A stretch of DNA of 64,000 nt, taken from NCBI GenBank assembly GCA_027257055.1, contig JAPVLO010000276.1, forward strand, positions 868,001 through 932,000, read 5' to 3'. The notes under the pieces are model-generated. The model made no database searches, was not told the origin of the DNA, and saw nothing but the letters and a program-made list of their open reading frames with translations. Below, one piece after another: positions 21,100 through 31,739 of this stretch. Every line of letters begins with the position of its first letter. Within the stretch, counting starts at the first letter, position 1. Made by a program: the position numbers and the translations under genes. This DNA is from Cephalopachus bancanus. Its lineage: Eukaryota > Chordata > Mammalia > Primates > Tarsiidae.

Positions 21100-21814
21100 T
21101 TGGAACAAGTCATCTTAGGGTTCATACGAGAAAAAGGAGGGAAAGTTGGGCATAGTCAGAATGGACCATAGAATTTCAGATGGTGGAATTGGCTGGGTTC
21201 AGGCTAACGTCAGTTGCAATCCTGTGGGCAGAAGCCCTAAATGGCAAGATGGCTCCGGAGGGCTGAGAGGCTCTCAAACAGAGAATTCTGTTGCTGAAAT
21301 CACAAACGAAGCTGACAAGACACCAAACATAATGTCAAAGGAAAAAACACTGTGAAGCCCAGGGAGCCCTGCAGTGAGCTCAGATTGTTAAACAGCGGGG
21401 TGAGGGGGAGGGATCAGACCCCAGGAAAGCATGAGCATGACCTAGACCTGTCCCAAGTGACACCACGGTCCTCAGTGAGCTGGGAAACTCACCGCCAATA
21501 AAGTGGGTACGTTCAAAATTTTCAAAACAAGGATAAGGGACTGAGCTCCTCTCTCTAGGGTGGACATTACAATTTTGAGAGAGACCTGAGACATTTCCAC
21601 TTGACTTGATTCCTACCAAGGAAAACACTCCTCGATCTGGAGAAAGTAGAAAAATATACAGTGGAGAGAACTGAAGCCCAAATAAGATGAGGCTGTAGCA
21701 AGGGCATGCTTGCTGTAGTTTGGGGTTTTTATACCCTGGCCAAAATGTATTCATCCCAGAGCTCAGAAAAAGCCTCGCGCAGGATGGTGGCTGCATGGTT
21801 AGTCATTGCTATGG
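21100..21814. other. Unique sequence, possibly old LTR remnant
   Basis: No clear family. A minus-strand frame of 138 codons at 21380-21796 lacks domain resemblance. Confidence 0.35.
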
Positions 21815-21985
21815 CAGCGTTTCTCGGGGTGGTCATCTGCAGCGGAGTCCCCCCACCCAGAGCTTCTTTGTAAGAGCATAGATTCCTGCCCACAGCCTTC
21901 CCTACTCCCTCTCCCACTTGTAATGTCAGATCCAAGAGCAGGGGCTGGCATCTATTTAGCAAGAACATGCATACCACTCCCTGAC
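21815..21985 (+). repeat. MER5-like hAT fossil, diverged
   Basis: GCAGCGTTTCTCGGGGTGGT at the left, AGAGCATAGATTCCTGCCCA in the middle and AGAGCAGGGGCTGGCATCTA to the right parallel the layout of MER5-type elements with heavy divergence. Confidence 0.45.
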
Positions 21986-22150
21986 ACTGTTCTAAACAAT
22001 GTGGGCATGTCTCCCCGTTAATTTTTGTAACAGTCCTATGCAGAAGATTCTATATTACCTCTATCTTCATGATCAGAGAACTGAGGCCCAGAGAGGTCGA
22101 GCCAGGGACATGGAAAGTGGTGGAGTTGGAACTTGAACATTGAGTGAATC
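21986..22150 (-). repeat. MIR, antisense
   Basis: GATCAGAGAACTGAGGCCCA and GAGAGGTCGAGCCAGGGACA are the MIR core in reverse, followed by GGTGGAGTTGGAACTTGAAC. Confidence 0.75.
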
Positions 22151-23620
22151 GAATCAATGAGTCACGTGGACAGACTTGCTTGAGGGTTTGGAGAAAGAGA
22201 ATCTAGTTTTTTTCTCTTTGGATAGGAATTTATAAGTGTGTTGTCCCAATTCCCAATTCTACCTTATGAGCCCGAGAGGCCTCAGAGTCAAGATTAAGCT
22301 AATACTGTAGATGGTAGACAAGAGAGGGACAGTGTCAAACTATTTACTGACATCATTGAGCAACTGAATCAACCAGCCCATCTCTGGTCTTCTTGTTATA
22401 TGAGACCATCAGCTTCCTTATTGTTTAAACCAGTTTGATTTAGGGGTTCTGTAACCCGCAGAACAAAATATCCTAACTATACAAGAGAAATGCCCTAGAT
22501 AGAATGCATTTTAATTTCAGAAAGTTATTTGATTGCAGTTTTCAAGATATCTTTGTGAGCAAAATGGAAAAATGAAGGCTGAAACAGTGAGGTAGATTCC
22601 CACTAGTAGATCTAAAATTGACCAGAAGTCATGTGGAACAAGCCAGGTAGTACCTTTAAGACAACCAGGTGCATGCTCAGAAAGGCTGAGTATCTGTGCC
22701 TTTAAAAGGAGACCCAAGCTCAGTCTGCTGGAATGCCTTCGGACATTGCCTGACATGCCTCATTTGTGCCTGCGTACTCCTGAGCATGATGTGTGTTTCC
22801 AACCACGACCTTGGTATGCACTCCTCTAAGTAACCGACTTTGCAGGCCAGATGTCAAAACCTGGGTCCATCTTCAGAGACATGCTCACCTCCTGGACAGG
22901 CCTGAGATTTCCCAACATTGGCATTCTCCATTGACCTTTTCTCCTGGGCTAGAATTCACCTCTTCCAGCTAATTCTTCAGAAGCGACCCCTGGTATATCT
23001 CTAGTTGCAGTGCAAATATGTAGCTGTGGTTGGCATTTGACACTGGAGCCAGGGTAATTCTTTGTAGGTCAGCGTCCCTGGCTAGGTGGTCTCCAGTGGG
23101 TGGTATGAGATTCCACCCTTGAATCAAGGCCTGGCTCCGGTCACCCACTCAGCACAGAGAGGCATCTTACCCAATTTGCAATCTCAAAGCTGCAAGCCTG
23201 CTTAAAGTACAGGCTAACAAACTATAACTTCAAAATGACCTTATAAGTAGCTGGAATAATAGACTAAAGACATATTTTTTACTCAACTAAGAAGTAACTT
23301 ACAGCAGTTTATGGTAAAAATGGGCTAATTTAAAATCAAAATAAAAACTCGCCATTTCTCTAAACTGGTCCATGTTGTGATCTTGCCGCCCAAAAGGCCA
23401 GTGTCATCTTAGGTTCACACTCAAAGTGTGGTGTCCAAACAAGGGAGGTGACATCCCACTGGGAATTCTTTGAGGGCCCATATTTGGAAAAGGCTCAGGG
23501 GAACAGGAGGAACTCAGACCAGGGATCAGTCAGTGAAAGTTACAGCAAAGCAGAGAGTGTGGATTTTTTTCTGGAAAATAATTTCTTATACAATATACCT
23601 CAAGATACACTCATACAGCT
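22151..23620. other. Unique sequence
   Basis: About 1.5 kb with no confident repeat. CACTCAAAGTGTGGTGTCCA near 23417 could be the left edge of another MER5-like fragment. A plus-strand frame of 105 codons (23448-23765) runs into the MIR that follows. Confidence 0.4.
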
Positions 23621-23624
23621 TAAC

Positions 23625-23830
23625 AAGGGCAAGGGCTGTGGAAGCAGACAATCCCAGGTTCAAATCCCATCTCTGCCCTATGCTAAATGCACAGACAGTT
23701 CAGTTTCTCTGAGACTCCAGAAAATGGAGATTCAAAGGCCTATCTCACCGGATTATTTGAGATAGTCTACCTAAATGGCTTAGCATAGTACTGGGCACAG
23801 AGTCAGTGCTCCATAAACTATAGCATTATT
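23625..23830 (+). repeat. MIR
   Basis: CCCAGGTTCAAATCCCATCT, then GAGACTCCAGAAAATGGAGA, GGCACAGAGTCAGTGCTCCA and ATTATTATTAATAAC give a nearly complete plus-strand MIR, including its tRNA-derived B-box region. Confidence 0.8.
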
Positions 23831-23929
23831 ATTAATAACAACAATCAAATAAGGTTTGAAGTAAGGTAATAGGTTCCCCCACCATTGCAGAGTTAAGCAG
23901 AGGCTATGTGTCAACGTGTCAGGAATGTT

Positions 23930-24012
23930 AGGGGAGATTTTTATGCTCTGGGTTGGAGGTTGAAATAGCTGATTTCTAAGGTCTCTTCAAACTGTAATTC
24001 TGTGATTTAAAG
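23930..24012 (+). repeat. MIR-like fragment
   Basis: TTTCTAAGGTCTCTTCAAAC followed by TGTAATTCTGTGATTT is the right-hand signature of a MIR-class SINE variant. Confidence 0.45.
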
Positions 24013-24674
24013 TCATTATAAGAGCCTAGACTTCTGGTTAGGCCAGGGACATTAATCTATTACTGGGATTGAAATTCTCCACTGGCCCAAGGGCCCAGAA
24101 GTTTCACTGTCTGAATAACTGTTCAGGGATGCCTCATGTGTACCTGTGGTCATCCATGGGTGTCTGTCCTGTGTACACATGGGAGTGTGTGTGTACATCT
24201 GTTTGCACAGAACTGTGCTGTGCTTCGTAAGGCATCCAATTACCATGTGTGAAAACATTCCATCTAATGGCATAATAAAGGGGTAGATTCTGACATGACC
24301 CAGGCAAACGTTGCTCTCAGTTCCTCTGCCAAGTGTACACATGAGAGACATTTCCTTCTGTTGATTTCTGTAATGTTTGTACTTGGACAGAAAGCTTATC
24401 GATAAGGTCCTTAGCGCTGTTGATTCTTTCCAACAGCCCAGAGTCAGGATTGTGGGCTGGGATTTGATAACTGGTGGTCGAGACCCTGCCCAGGCCTGCT
24501 CCTTCCAAAAGAAATCCTTGAAGCACCTGGCATTTGGCTTCAGCCCCATGGGGTTCCCTTCCCTGCCTGCGTGCACAGTTTAAAAGGTTATTTTCTCATC
24601 ACACCTGAGGCTCCTGTGCCAATCTGTTATATCGGCTCCCCTCTCCCGGTGGAAAAGCATTTGACAAACAAGTA
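24013..24674. other. Unique sequence
   Basis: No repeat recognised. A minus-strand frame of 174 codons (24052-24576) has no recognisable domain, and a 68-codon plus-strand frame overlaps it. Confidence 0.4.
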
Positions 24675-24870
24675 AGCACTGAGCGGTTGGTACCCAAGAG
24701 CGCCGGCTATGTGCCAGGAACTGTGCCTACCACCGGTAAACAAGGGCTTACAACCCAGCAGGAAAACTAGAGGCAAACAACCCCAAAATATGAAATACGG
24801 TTACAGTCAGTGTGCAGAGATCAGGATGGGGAATGGGATGCCAGTGGTCGCAGGGCCCAAGCTCTTAACT
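24675..24870 (-). repeat. L2-like fragment, antisense
   Basis: GGCTATGTGCCAGGAACTGT and ACAAGGGCTTACAACCCAGC resemble the L2 3' region in reverse orientation, diverged. Confidence 0.5.
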
Positions 24871-25044
24871 TTTCCAACACTGGAAGAATGAGTATAGCAA
24901 TGCGGATCCTATGGTAACTAGAATGTGGCAAAAATATCTCGGGAAAGGAGGTATTCCTGGGATTCTGGCCATCATCCCTTGTGAGTAATTGTCTAATAAA
25001 AACTCCGACTATTTTGCAGAAAACTTCCCTGATCTCCTCTCAGC

Positions 25045-25190
25045 TGAGATCTTGTAGCAACTAGTTGGATCATGATCACTGTCTCCATTAAGGTTACAAG
25101 AAGACCAAGACTCAGGGAGGTTATGGGACAAGTCACCAGTTAGGACAAGCCAAGACTACAAACCTCAGGTTCGTGATCCTGTGGCTTTTC
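25045..25190 (-). repeat. MIR, antisense
   Basis: CACTGTCTCCATTAAGGTTA, CCAAGACTCAGGGAGGTTAT and GGGACAAGTCACCAGTTAGG give the reverse MIR core. Confidence 0.6.
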
Positions 25191-25755
25191 CAGCACATCA
25201 GCTCTCTCTCAGAAACGGCAAGGGACAGGCTCTGACTGTGACTGACCCCATCCCACGCTGGGACCAAGTTCACTTCTGCCCTCCAGGAGTCTCTCTCTCA
25301 TCGCTGGAGGGAACAGTTTGAGGGAACCTGCATGGCATTTCACTTGGCTGCATCTGGAGCTTGTTGGTACCATGCACGACCTCTGGGGAACTTCTTTTGC
25401 TTACCACATTTCCTAACTTCTCATCCTACCTCCTGCACAAGCCAGATTCCCTTTGGAATGCCATCTGGAACAGCACTGGCCCCTCAACAGGCAGGTGGCT
25501 GTCCCTCAGAGCAAGCCTGGCGACTGAGCCGATGTGGGCAGAACAGGAAGGCTCTTTCTGCTTCTGAATTATCAGCCTTGCTGCCATGGGGTCCTTTATA
25601 AACTCTCTCCTGAGTTATTCTTTACTTACTGTTGTTATTACTATTGATCTGGCCTCTAAACAGCAGAGATCCCAAGGCTCAATTTAAATCATCAATCACA
25701 TTGATAATTCCTTTATTTGTAATATAGTTTCTTCTGAGACTCTTTGGATGCCTCC
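25191..25755. other. Unique sequence
   Basis: No repeat recognised. Two overlapping plus-strand frames (25332-25601, 89 and 68 codons) lack domain signals. Confidence 0.4.
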
Positions 25756-25759
25756 CAAG

Positions 25760-25850
25760 ACCCAAAGAGGTGGAGAAATTCTCCTCTGAGGGAAACTGAG
25801 GCCCAGAGAGATGTGGAGGTTGGCGCAAGGCTTTGGAGCAGAGCAGGCCC
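25760..25850 (-). repeat. MIR fragment, antisense
   Basis: GAGGGAAACTGAGGCCCAGA with AGAGATGTGGAGGTTGGCGC is the reverse MIR core. Confidence 0.6.
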
Positions 25851-26779
25851 CAGGCTCCTGCACTTGGCTCCTTGCTCAGCCTCTCCCGTTACGGGGTGCT
25901 CTGCATTCGGTTGAGATTCTCAGATCAGCCAGAGATTGCCCAGCGCCCCACAAAGGCAGGGTGCCCTTAATGAGGGAGTGTGGGCTTTTATTCCCCAGAG
26001 GCCCAGGCAGCCATCAGCCCGGCCTTCCTCCCTTTGTGCTCCAACCTCAAAAGGGATACGATGAATAATAGCCTCTCCATTCCTCCATCCCAGCCCCCCA
26101 GGTATAGAGATCAGCTTTGTGAAAATGGAGAGGATCTTTTCTGTGAATGGGGGGTGGGGGCTGGGGGTGGATGTAACATCACAGATGCTTGCCTTTTCCA
26201 TTCTGAGAATATTGGCAGAAGAAGAGGAATTAAGGTGGTACGTGGGTACCCGAGTTTCCTTATACGCTCAGAACAATGTGTGTTCCGGCGCGGGTACTGA
26301 AACCTCCCTCGGCAGCCAGTGGGGAGTGGGTTCTCTTTTCTCGGGGCCCACAGGCCGGCAGCAATGGCACCATCCGGCCCTTCTGTCATGGGGTAGAAGC
26401 CGATGGTGAGTGTGGGCCGTGTTCATGCTGCTTACTCAGCTTCCCGAGTGTTTATAGTAGCAGCACCCGACAGCCACTGAGCACGCACCTCCTCCCTGAC
26501 ATGATCACCTCGCTCCTCCTCAGCTCGGCCCTTCCAGGCTTTTGGGGTGCTCACTCCCTTCCCAGCAGCTGCACCATCCTCGGTGCCCCAAATTCCAACT
26601 TCAAGGTGGCGGGACATCCAACTTCACCTGTTGGCAGAAGCGAGCATGAATCAAGACCCTGTTTCCAGACTTCCAGGCTCATAAAACTTGCCACCCTTCG
26701 TAAGACGGGGCGGCCCACCTCCTGTTTCATCTCTGGGGGAGAGCAGGCGCAGAAGCGACTGATGGATGGGAAGTTTAGA
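25851..26779. other. Unique GC-rich sequence
   Basis: No repeat recognised. It contains a G-rich run at 26149-26170 with several adjacent G tracts. Frames of 92-169 codons on both strands (25811-26785) overlap heavily. Confidence 0.4.
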
Positions 26780-27240
26780 AAATGAAGTCTTGGAAATCGA
26801 TAGAAGAATATACAAGCTATGTATCATGTGAGCACCTCTTGTCTGCGCCGCAGTAAATCAAAAGTAACGAATGGCAGTCTTTCCGCGACCCGGGACCCCC
26901 GGCCTTTCCCTGAGGGCGGGGGCTTGCCTAGCAATTGGGTTTTTCACAGTCTGAGCACATATTTTCTACTTCAGTAGACCTAAAAATAGGCCCTGATCCT
27001 GACTTTTTTCTTTTGCTATCTCTGCCCCCCACCCCCAACTCTCCTCCTCTCTAATTTCCATCCTGTAGGCACTCAGCATCCAAACGTCCCTTGTAAAGGG
27101 GCGATGTATTGCGAGATAAGCCGCCTCAGTGGCTTCGAGAACGAGCAGCTCATTCCCAGGGCTGTGTTACTGCGACATTAGCACACTCTGATCCTGCTGC
27201 AGTTTGAACACCTCAGTGCCTCTGAGATGAGTATCGGAGG
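26780..27240. promoter_or_regulatory. Candidate regulatory block with MEF2-like site
   Basis: Unique sequence with clustered CpGs (26840-26925) and a perfect MEF2 consensus CTAAAAATAG at 26979-26988. GAGATAAGCC (GATA-like) is near 27113, and GCCGCCTCAGTGGCTTCG follows. There is no interspersed repeat for 450 bp and no convincing frame. Confidence 0.35.
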
Positions 27241-28029
27241 TTCCTCAAACCCGGGGTTGTGGGCAGCACTTGGCTAAAGAGCTGCTTTGAGGAGATTTGC
27301 ACAGGAGTTGGCAGAAGGGGAGGCGGCCAGAGGGCCTGGAGGTGGAGTAGGTGTCCCCTGGCTCTGCACTGCTCAGCTTCCTGCCAATATTCACACCCCC
27401 AACCCCCAAAATGTCCAGATTTGAAACTCAAGTCAAAAGGCTCCACCACCCACCGCCCTCCTGGCGGGCAGCTGTTTCCGACCCCAGGGCCTCCTCCTCC
27501 TTTCTTGAATATTTTGGCTCCTGGACCACTGCGCTCCCCTCCCATCCTCCCCTGCATACCTCATGGAGGTTCTTCCCACAGCCTGGCCTCTCCCCATCCT
27601 GATCTCCTCTCCTCCTGGGACTTGTCTTCAGGCAACCCCTTACGTCTTGGCCTAGGCTTGTCACGATCAGCAGTTTCCCTTGTTCCATCATCTCCGTCTC
27701 AAGCCTTGTACTCTCCAGCCCCCACGTCGAGTCTCTAGTTCACGCCCTCAGGCTCACCTCCCAGCCCCACAAGGACCTACATCTTGGGACTGTACCACCT
27801 TTCCACTTCCCTTCCTCACGTGCCAGTGCACCTGCCAACCCGCTACCGCTTCCTGATCAGTCTTCATCATTGGCCCACTGCAAATTTATCCCTTGTCCCT
27901 TTCTCACTTCCTGGTCACTTAGCAAACCATCTTGGTGCAATTCAACCTTCCTCCTCCACTGGGCCTACACCTTTGTGGGCAGAGTGTGGCTGGAGAAGAA
28001 TAAAGTATGTTGACGGGCTTGCTTAGAAT
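27241..28029. other. Unique GC-rich sequence
   Basis: Pyrimidine-rich and GC-rich, without a named repeat. Frames of 83-159 codons on both strands at 27213-27738 are overlapping shadows of one composition bias. Confidence 0.35.
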
Positions 28030-29440
28030 TTATGATCCCTCAACCCCAGTGGGCGTTGGTTGCTGGCTGGTCTCATACATCATCCCTCTGGTCCACTCAT
28101 TGTCCTGCTCTCCCCATGAGTGAGCCTACCTTCCCCTTTCTCCTTAAGCCTCCAGCACCTCCCCCTCCATCCTCATGTCCACAATAACCTTGCTTTCTAG
28201 GCATTAAAAAAAAGGGAACAATCAAAGAGAACTTTCACAAATTCCCACCTCCACAACTGCCCTCCCACCCACATCTGTTTTCAACTCTTCTACCTCTCTC
28301 CTGTTCTGGAGAGACCGTCCATGCTTCTGCCCAAGGCCACTCCCCATGGACCCCTGCACCAGGCCCCCCCTCCCCCCCTCACCTGTTCAAGGTCATCACC
28401 TTGGAACTTTCCCAGCTCTGGCCTGCATCATTCGCTCTCACCCTCTCCCTGTCCACTCCCATCAGCATGCAAGCCTGCTGTGATTTCTTCCATTTAAAAA
28501 AAATCTCACCCACTTCCTCTTCTGACTACTCACAGCAGCCCTCCTTTAAAGAACTGTCCACCTACACTGTCTCGGATCTCTCTCCCCCTACTATCTTCTA
28601 GAACATTCAGTTTCATCCCTGCCACTCTACCCAGCCATTTTGCCAAGGCCATTGGTGCTTTCCACAGTGCTGAATTCAGTGGTGACTTCTCAGTTCCCAT
28701 CCTGCCCTATGGGTAGCTTTGGGCAGTGTACTGAGTACTTCCTTCACCAGAGCCCCAGGCCCCACATACTTCTTCCTTCCTCGTTTTTCGCCAGTTTCTC
28801 CTGTCCCCTTTGCTGGTTCCCCTCCATCTCACCAATTCCTTGACATTGGAAGCACCCAGGGCTCAGCCTCTGAGCCTTTTCTATTTTTCTTTCTGCACAC
28901 AGCCCCTTGGTAATCTCATCCAGACACATGGCCTTAAATTGGCTTTAAATGCAATCTATATGGTGGCAACTCCCAATTTATATCTCCTCTGAACTCTAAA
29001 GTACATATTTGACATGTCACTCCCCTGCCTAAGTCCTTCAGTGACTTTCCCCTGTTTGAAGGATAAAGTCCCGAATCCTGGATGGGACACAAAAATTCCT
29101 TTATGCTCTGCCCTACTCCCATTATTTTCCGTTCTTGACTCTGTCTGCACTGCCTTGGCCTCCATTATCCTTTGATTCTGTAAACAAGCTGCCCTCCCCA
29201 GGCCTTTGCACAGCGTTTTCTCCTCCCAATAGCTCCCAGCGACCCTGCCTTTTCTCCTAGACTTTGGCTGGCTACTTCTTCAGATCTCAGGGACCTCTGA
29301 TATCCCTCCTAATGCTCCAGGGCTCGATGCCTCTGGGCTCAACTCCATCATAAGAATTACCAGCTTGTATGTCCATCCACTGGACTGTGAGCTCCTTGAA
29401 GGCTATAGATATCATCCTACCACTGAGATATCTTCTGGAA
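28030..29440 (+). repeat. Long L2 LINE remnant
   Basis: The stretch TTTGCTGGTTCCCCTCCATC, CACCCAGGGCTCAGCCTCTG, CCTTGGTAATCTCATCCAGA, CAACTCCCAATTTATATCTC and CATGTCACTCCCCTGCCTAA reads as the C-terminal coding part of L2. It is followed by its 3' region (CCAGGCCTTTGCACAGCGTT, CTGGACTGTGAGCTCCTTGA). Plus orientation. The part right of about 28780 is the firmest; the left limit is uncertain. All frames are broken. Confidence 0.65.
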
Positions 29441-29999
29441 GATTCTGCCTACAATAATCTACTGTCTATTTCCTAATTGTTCTTTTACTATAGCCCCCAT
29501 TTCGCTGGAGGAGAAAATGTGCCCAATTGTCTCTTAGTTTCTTTCTGGGTATGGGTGGCTATATGATCATTTCTGGTCAGAGGGGTGCAGCCTGAGGAGT
29601 CCTGGGAAGACTTTGCTCTCCTTAAGATAACCACCGCCACTTTCGTTGTCCTTTCCATGATCTGAAGCTGGAAGGGAAACAGCCATCTGTGACCATGAAC
29701 CACAAGACACATGATAAAGACAGAGAAGTGGAGAGACAGAGGGAGTAGGAGCATCCATGTCATCAAGGAGCTGCAGACCCTAAGCTCTGGATTCTGGGGA
29801 TGTGGAAACAAACAAACAAAACTGCCTCTCCTATTAGACTGACTTTCTCTGATTGCATTTCTGGGGCCCACTGCTGGACACAATCCTAAAGGAAACAGAT
29901 GCCCATCCCTGGCAGGCCCCCTAGAAGATCCAACTATATGACAAACGGGTGATGGACCACCATGTTTTCAAACCCACACTGTGTTTTCCAACCTTTGCC
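29441..29999. other. Unique sequence
   Basis: No repeat recognised. A CAAACAAACAAAA run lies near 29808. Minus-strand frames (29488-29883) have no domain. Confidence 0.4.
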
Positions 30000-30310
30000 T
30001 GGACTACCAACTTGCACCCTCTTCCTTCCTACTTTCATCTAGTGAAAGGAAATTTCTCTTCAAATCCCAGTATAACTGCCCCTTCCTTAAGTTGGCTCTA
30101 GCCCCTTCTATCCTGTGTGTACCTGGATTTATTGAACCCACTTGGATTTGTGTCATAGTTATTCATAGTTGATTCTGACCTCCTGCTTAGAAGGATCTGG
30201 AGATTAGGTCAATATTTTTATTTGCCCTTCCCACCACATACCCACTCCCAGAGCCTAAAACACTGCCATATGCATCATAGATCATCAATAAGTACTTTTT
30301 AGATGAAAGC
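30000..30310 (+). repeat. L2 3' region, diverged
   Basis: AAACACTGCCATATGCATCA and ATCATCAATAAGTACTTTTT give the L2 end; the part to the left is more diverged. Confidence 0.5.
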
Positions 30311-30324
30311 TATGGCTGTCCAGG

Positions 30325-30440
30325 AGCCCAGCCCACCTCCTCTGGCAAATCCTTTCTGATCACATCACCCCACTTAGTGCACCACGCTTTTGGTGACGGC
30401 ACAGGCTGCTTTGTCTTGGTTTTGTTGCCTATAAATACAT
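30325..30440 (+). repeat. Second L2 fragment
   Basis: CTCTGGCAAATCCTTTCTGA and CACATCACCCCACTTAGTGC match the L2 3' region upstream of its end, starting anew right after the previous L2 terminus. Confidence 0.5.
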
Positions 30441-31739
30441 TGAAAGCTCAGATTTGGTAGGAATCACATTCAAATCTGTTTCCACTCTCTCCTCCTTGTT
30501 GCCAAGATATTGTCAGTACCTTCTAGATAGTGGAGAGAAAGCATGTGCTGATCAAATGCTTGATTTGGGCAACAGCTCATGAGTGCTGTTGGCGTTGGTG
30601 GTCTAACCTCCCTTTGAAGGAAGTTGGTGGCCTGCCTCCCTTTCTCTCTGAAGGCCTTCCAAACATGTAGGCTGGTTTTCAGAGCCTTGATTCCTAACCC
30701 CATGCAGAGATTCCAGAAACACTCTAGAGGCCTGGCTTTTATTTCCTAAAGCAGATTTTCTAGTGCTTATCCAAATTATTGGTGGCACAGGCTCATTTAA
30801 CCCATCCCACTCCCTCCAACTCTCTCCAGATCTCTCCTCTGTCATCTGCTTCCTTTTGGTCCCTTCTTTTTTCAGATGATTTCTAGGTGTGAAGGGGCTT
30901 TCCATCTGGAGACATTAATTCTAGGAATCCCTATAAGAATTTCCCTAAAAATGCAATGTAACACAAACCAAAATTCCAGGTTCTCATCCTTTAGAGCTCG
31001 AAGGCAGGAGATAGTCCACAGGGTACAGATGCGTTTGACCAATAAATTTGTGGCAGAAGCTGTGCCCTTGATTCTCGGAAACATTTTTTAAAAAAAAAAA
31101 AAGCCAATAGATTGAGCAGAGGAGCCAGGAGATCACTTCATTCAGGGGCCCAAACTCATAACAAAGACCAGGAAGGTGATCTAAATGAATCACGTGGGGT
31201 TTAGGTGATGCATGACAACTGACACCCACCCTGAACGTTGAAATCATGTGCCATGATTTTCTCAGGGGTACAAGAGGATTGGGTACAGGAGCAAGGCAGG
31301 CAAGGATGGAGAGACAACATGAGGATGTGTGATCAATCTGGCCACTGCCAAGGGCAACTTCGTGCTCAATCTTATGGAGCCACCCTCAAGAAGCTGCAAA
31401 AACTGTCCAGGGACAGAAAGAGAGAAAAATCTGTCTGCCAGCTCCAATATCCATCCCATTTGTCAAAAGTTGCTACCCCCCTGCCCCAGGCACCAACTTT
31501 CCTTTACTTCTGGATTGCTATCTACGACAGGCAAAATATATCCACTGACATCCTACATCTTGGTGTCAACAGTGTCAAAGGCAAGAGGTATGCAGCAGGC
31601 AAAACAGACATCAGGCATGGCCCTCTCAGGTAGTACCTGCATGATGTCTATGGGTGCCCATGCAGAGCTGCTCATTCCTATGGCAGAACAGGAGGGAGGT
31701 CAGTCCAAGGGGGTCTGAAGTACCTAAGAGATGACTGAT
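30441..31739. other. Unique or unrecognised sequence
   Basis: No confident repeat. It includes an A tract at about 31087-31102. The part from 31300 may already belong to the retroviral remnant on the right, but I see no diagnostic motif there. Frames up to 131 codons lack domains. Confidence 0.35.

Noticed and set aside
24052..24576. 174-codon minus-strand frame
   Set aside because: No recognisable motif and no exon-like boundaries. Kept as unexplained rather than called a gene.
27213..27738. Opposed frames of 83-159 codons in GC-rich DNA
   Set aside because: Both strands are open at once because of GC-rich, stop-poor composition. No splice sites or domain to choose between them.
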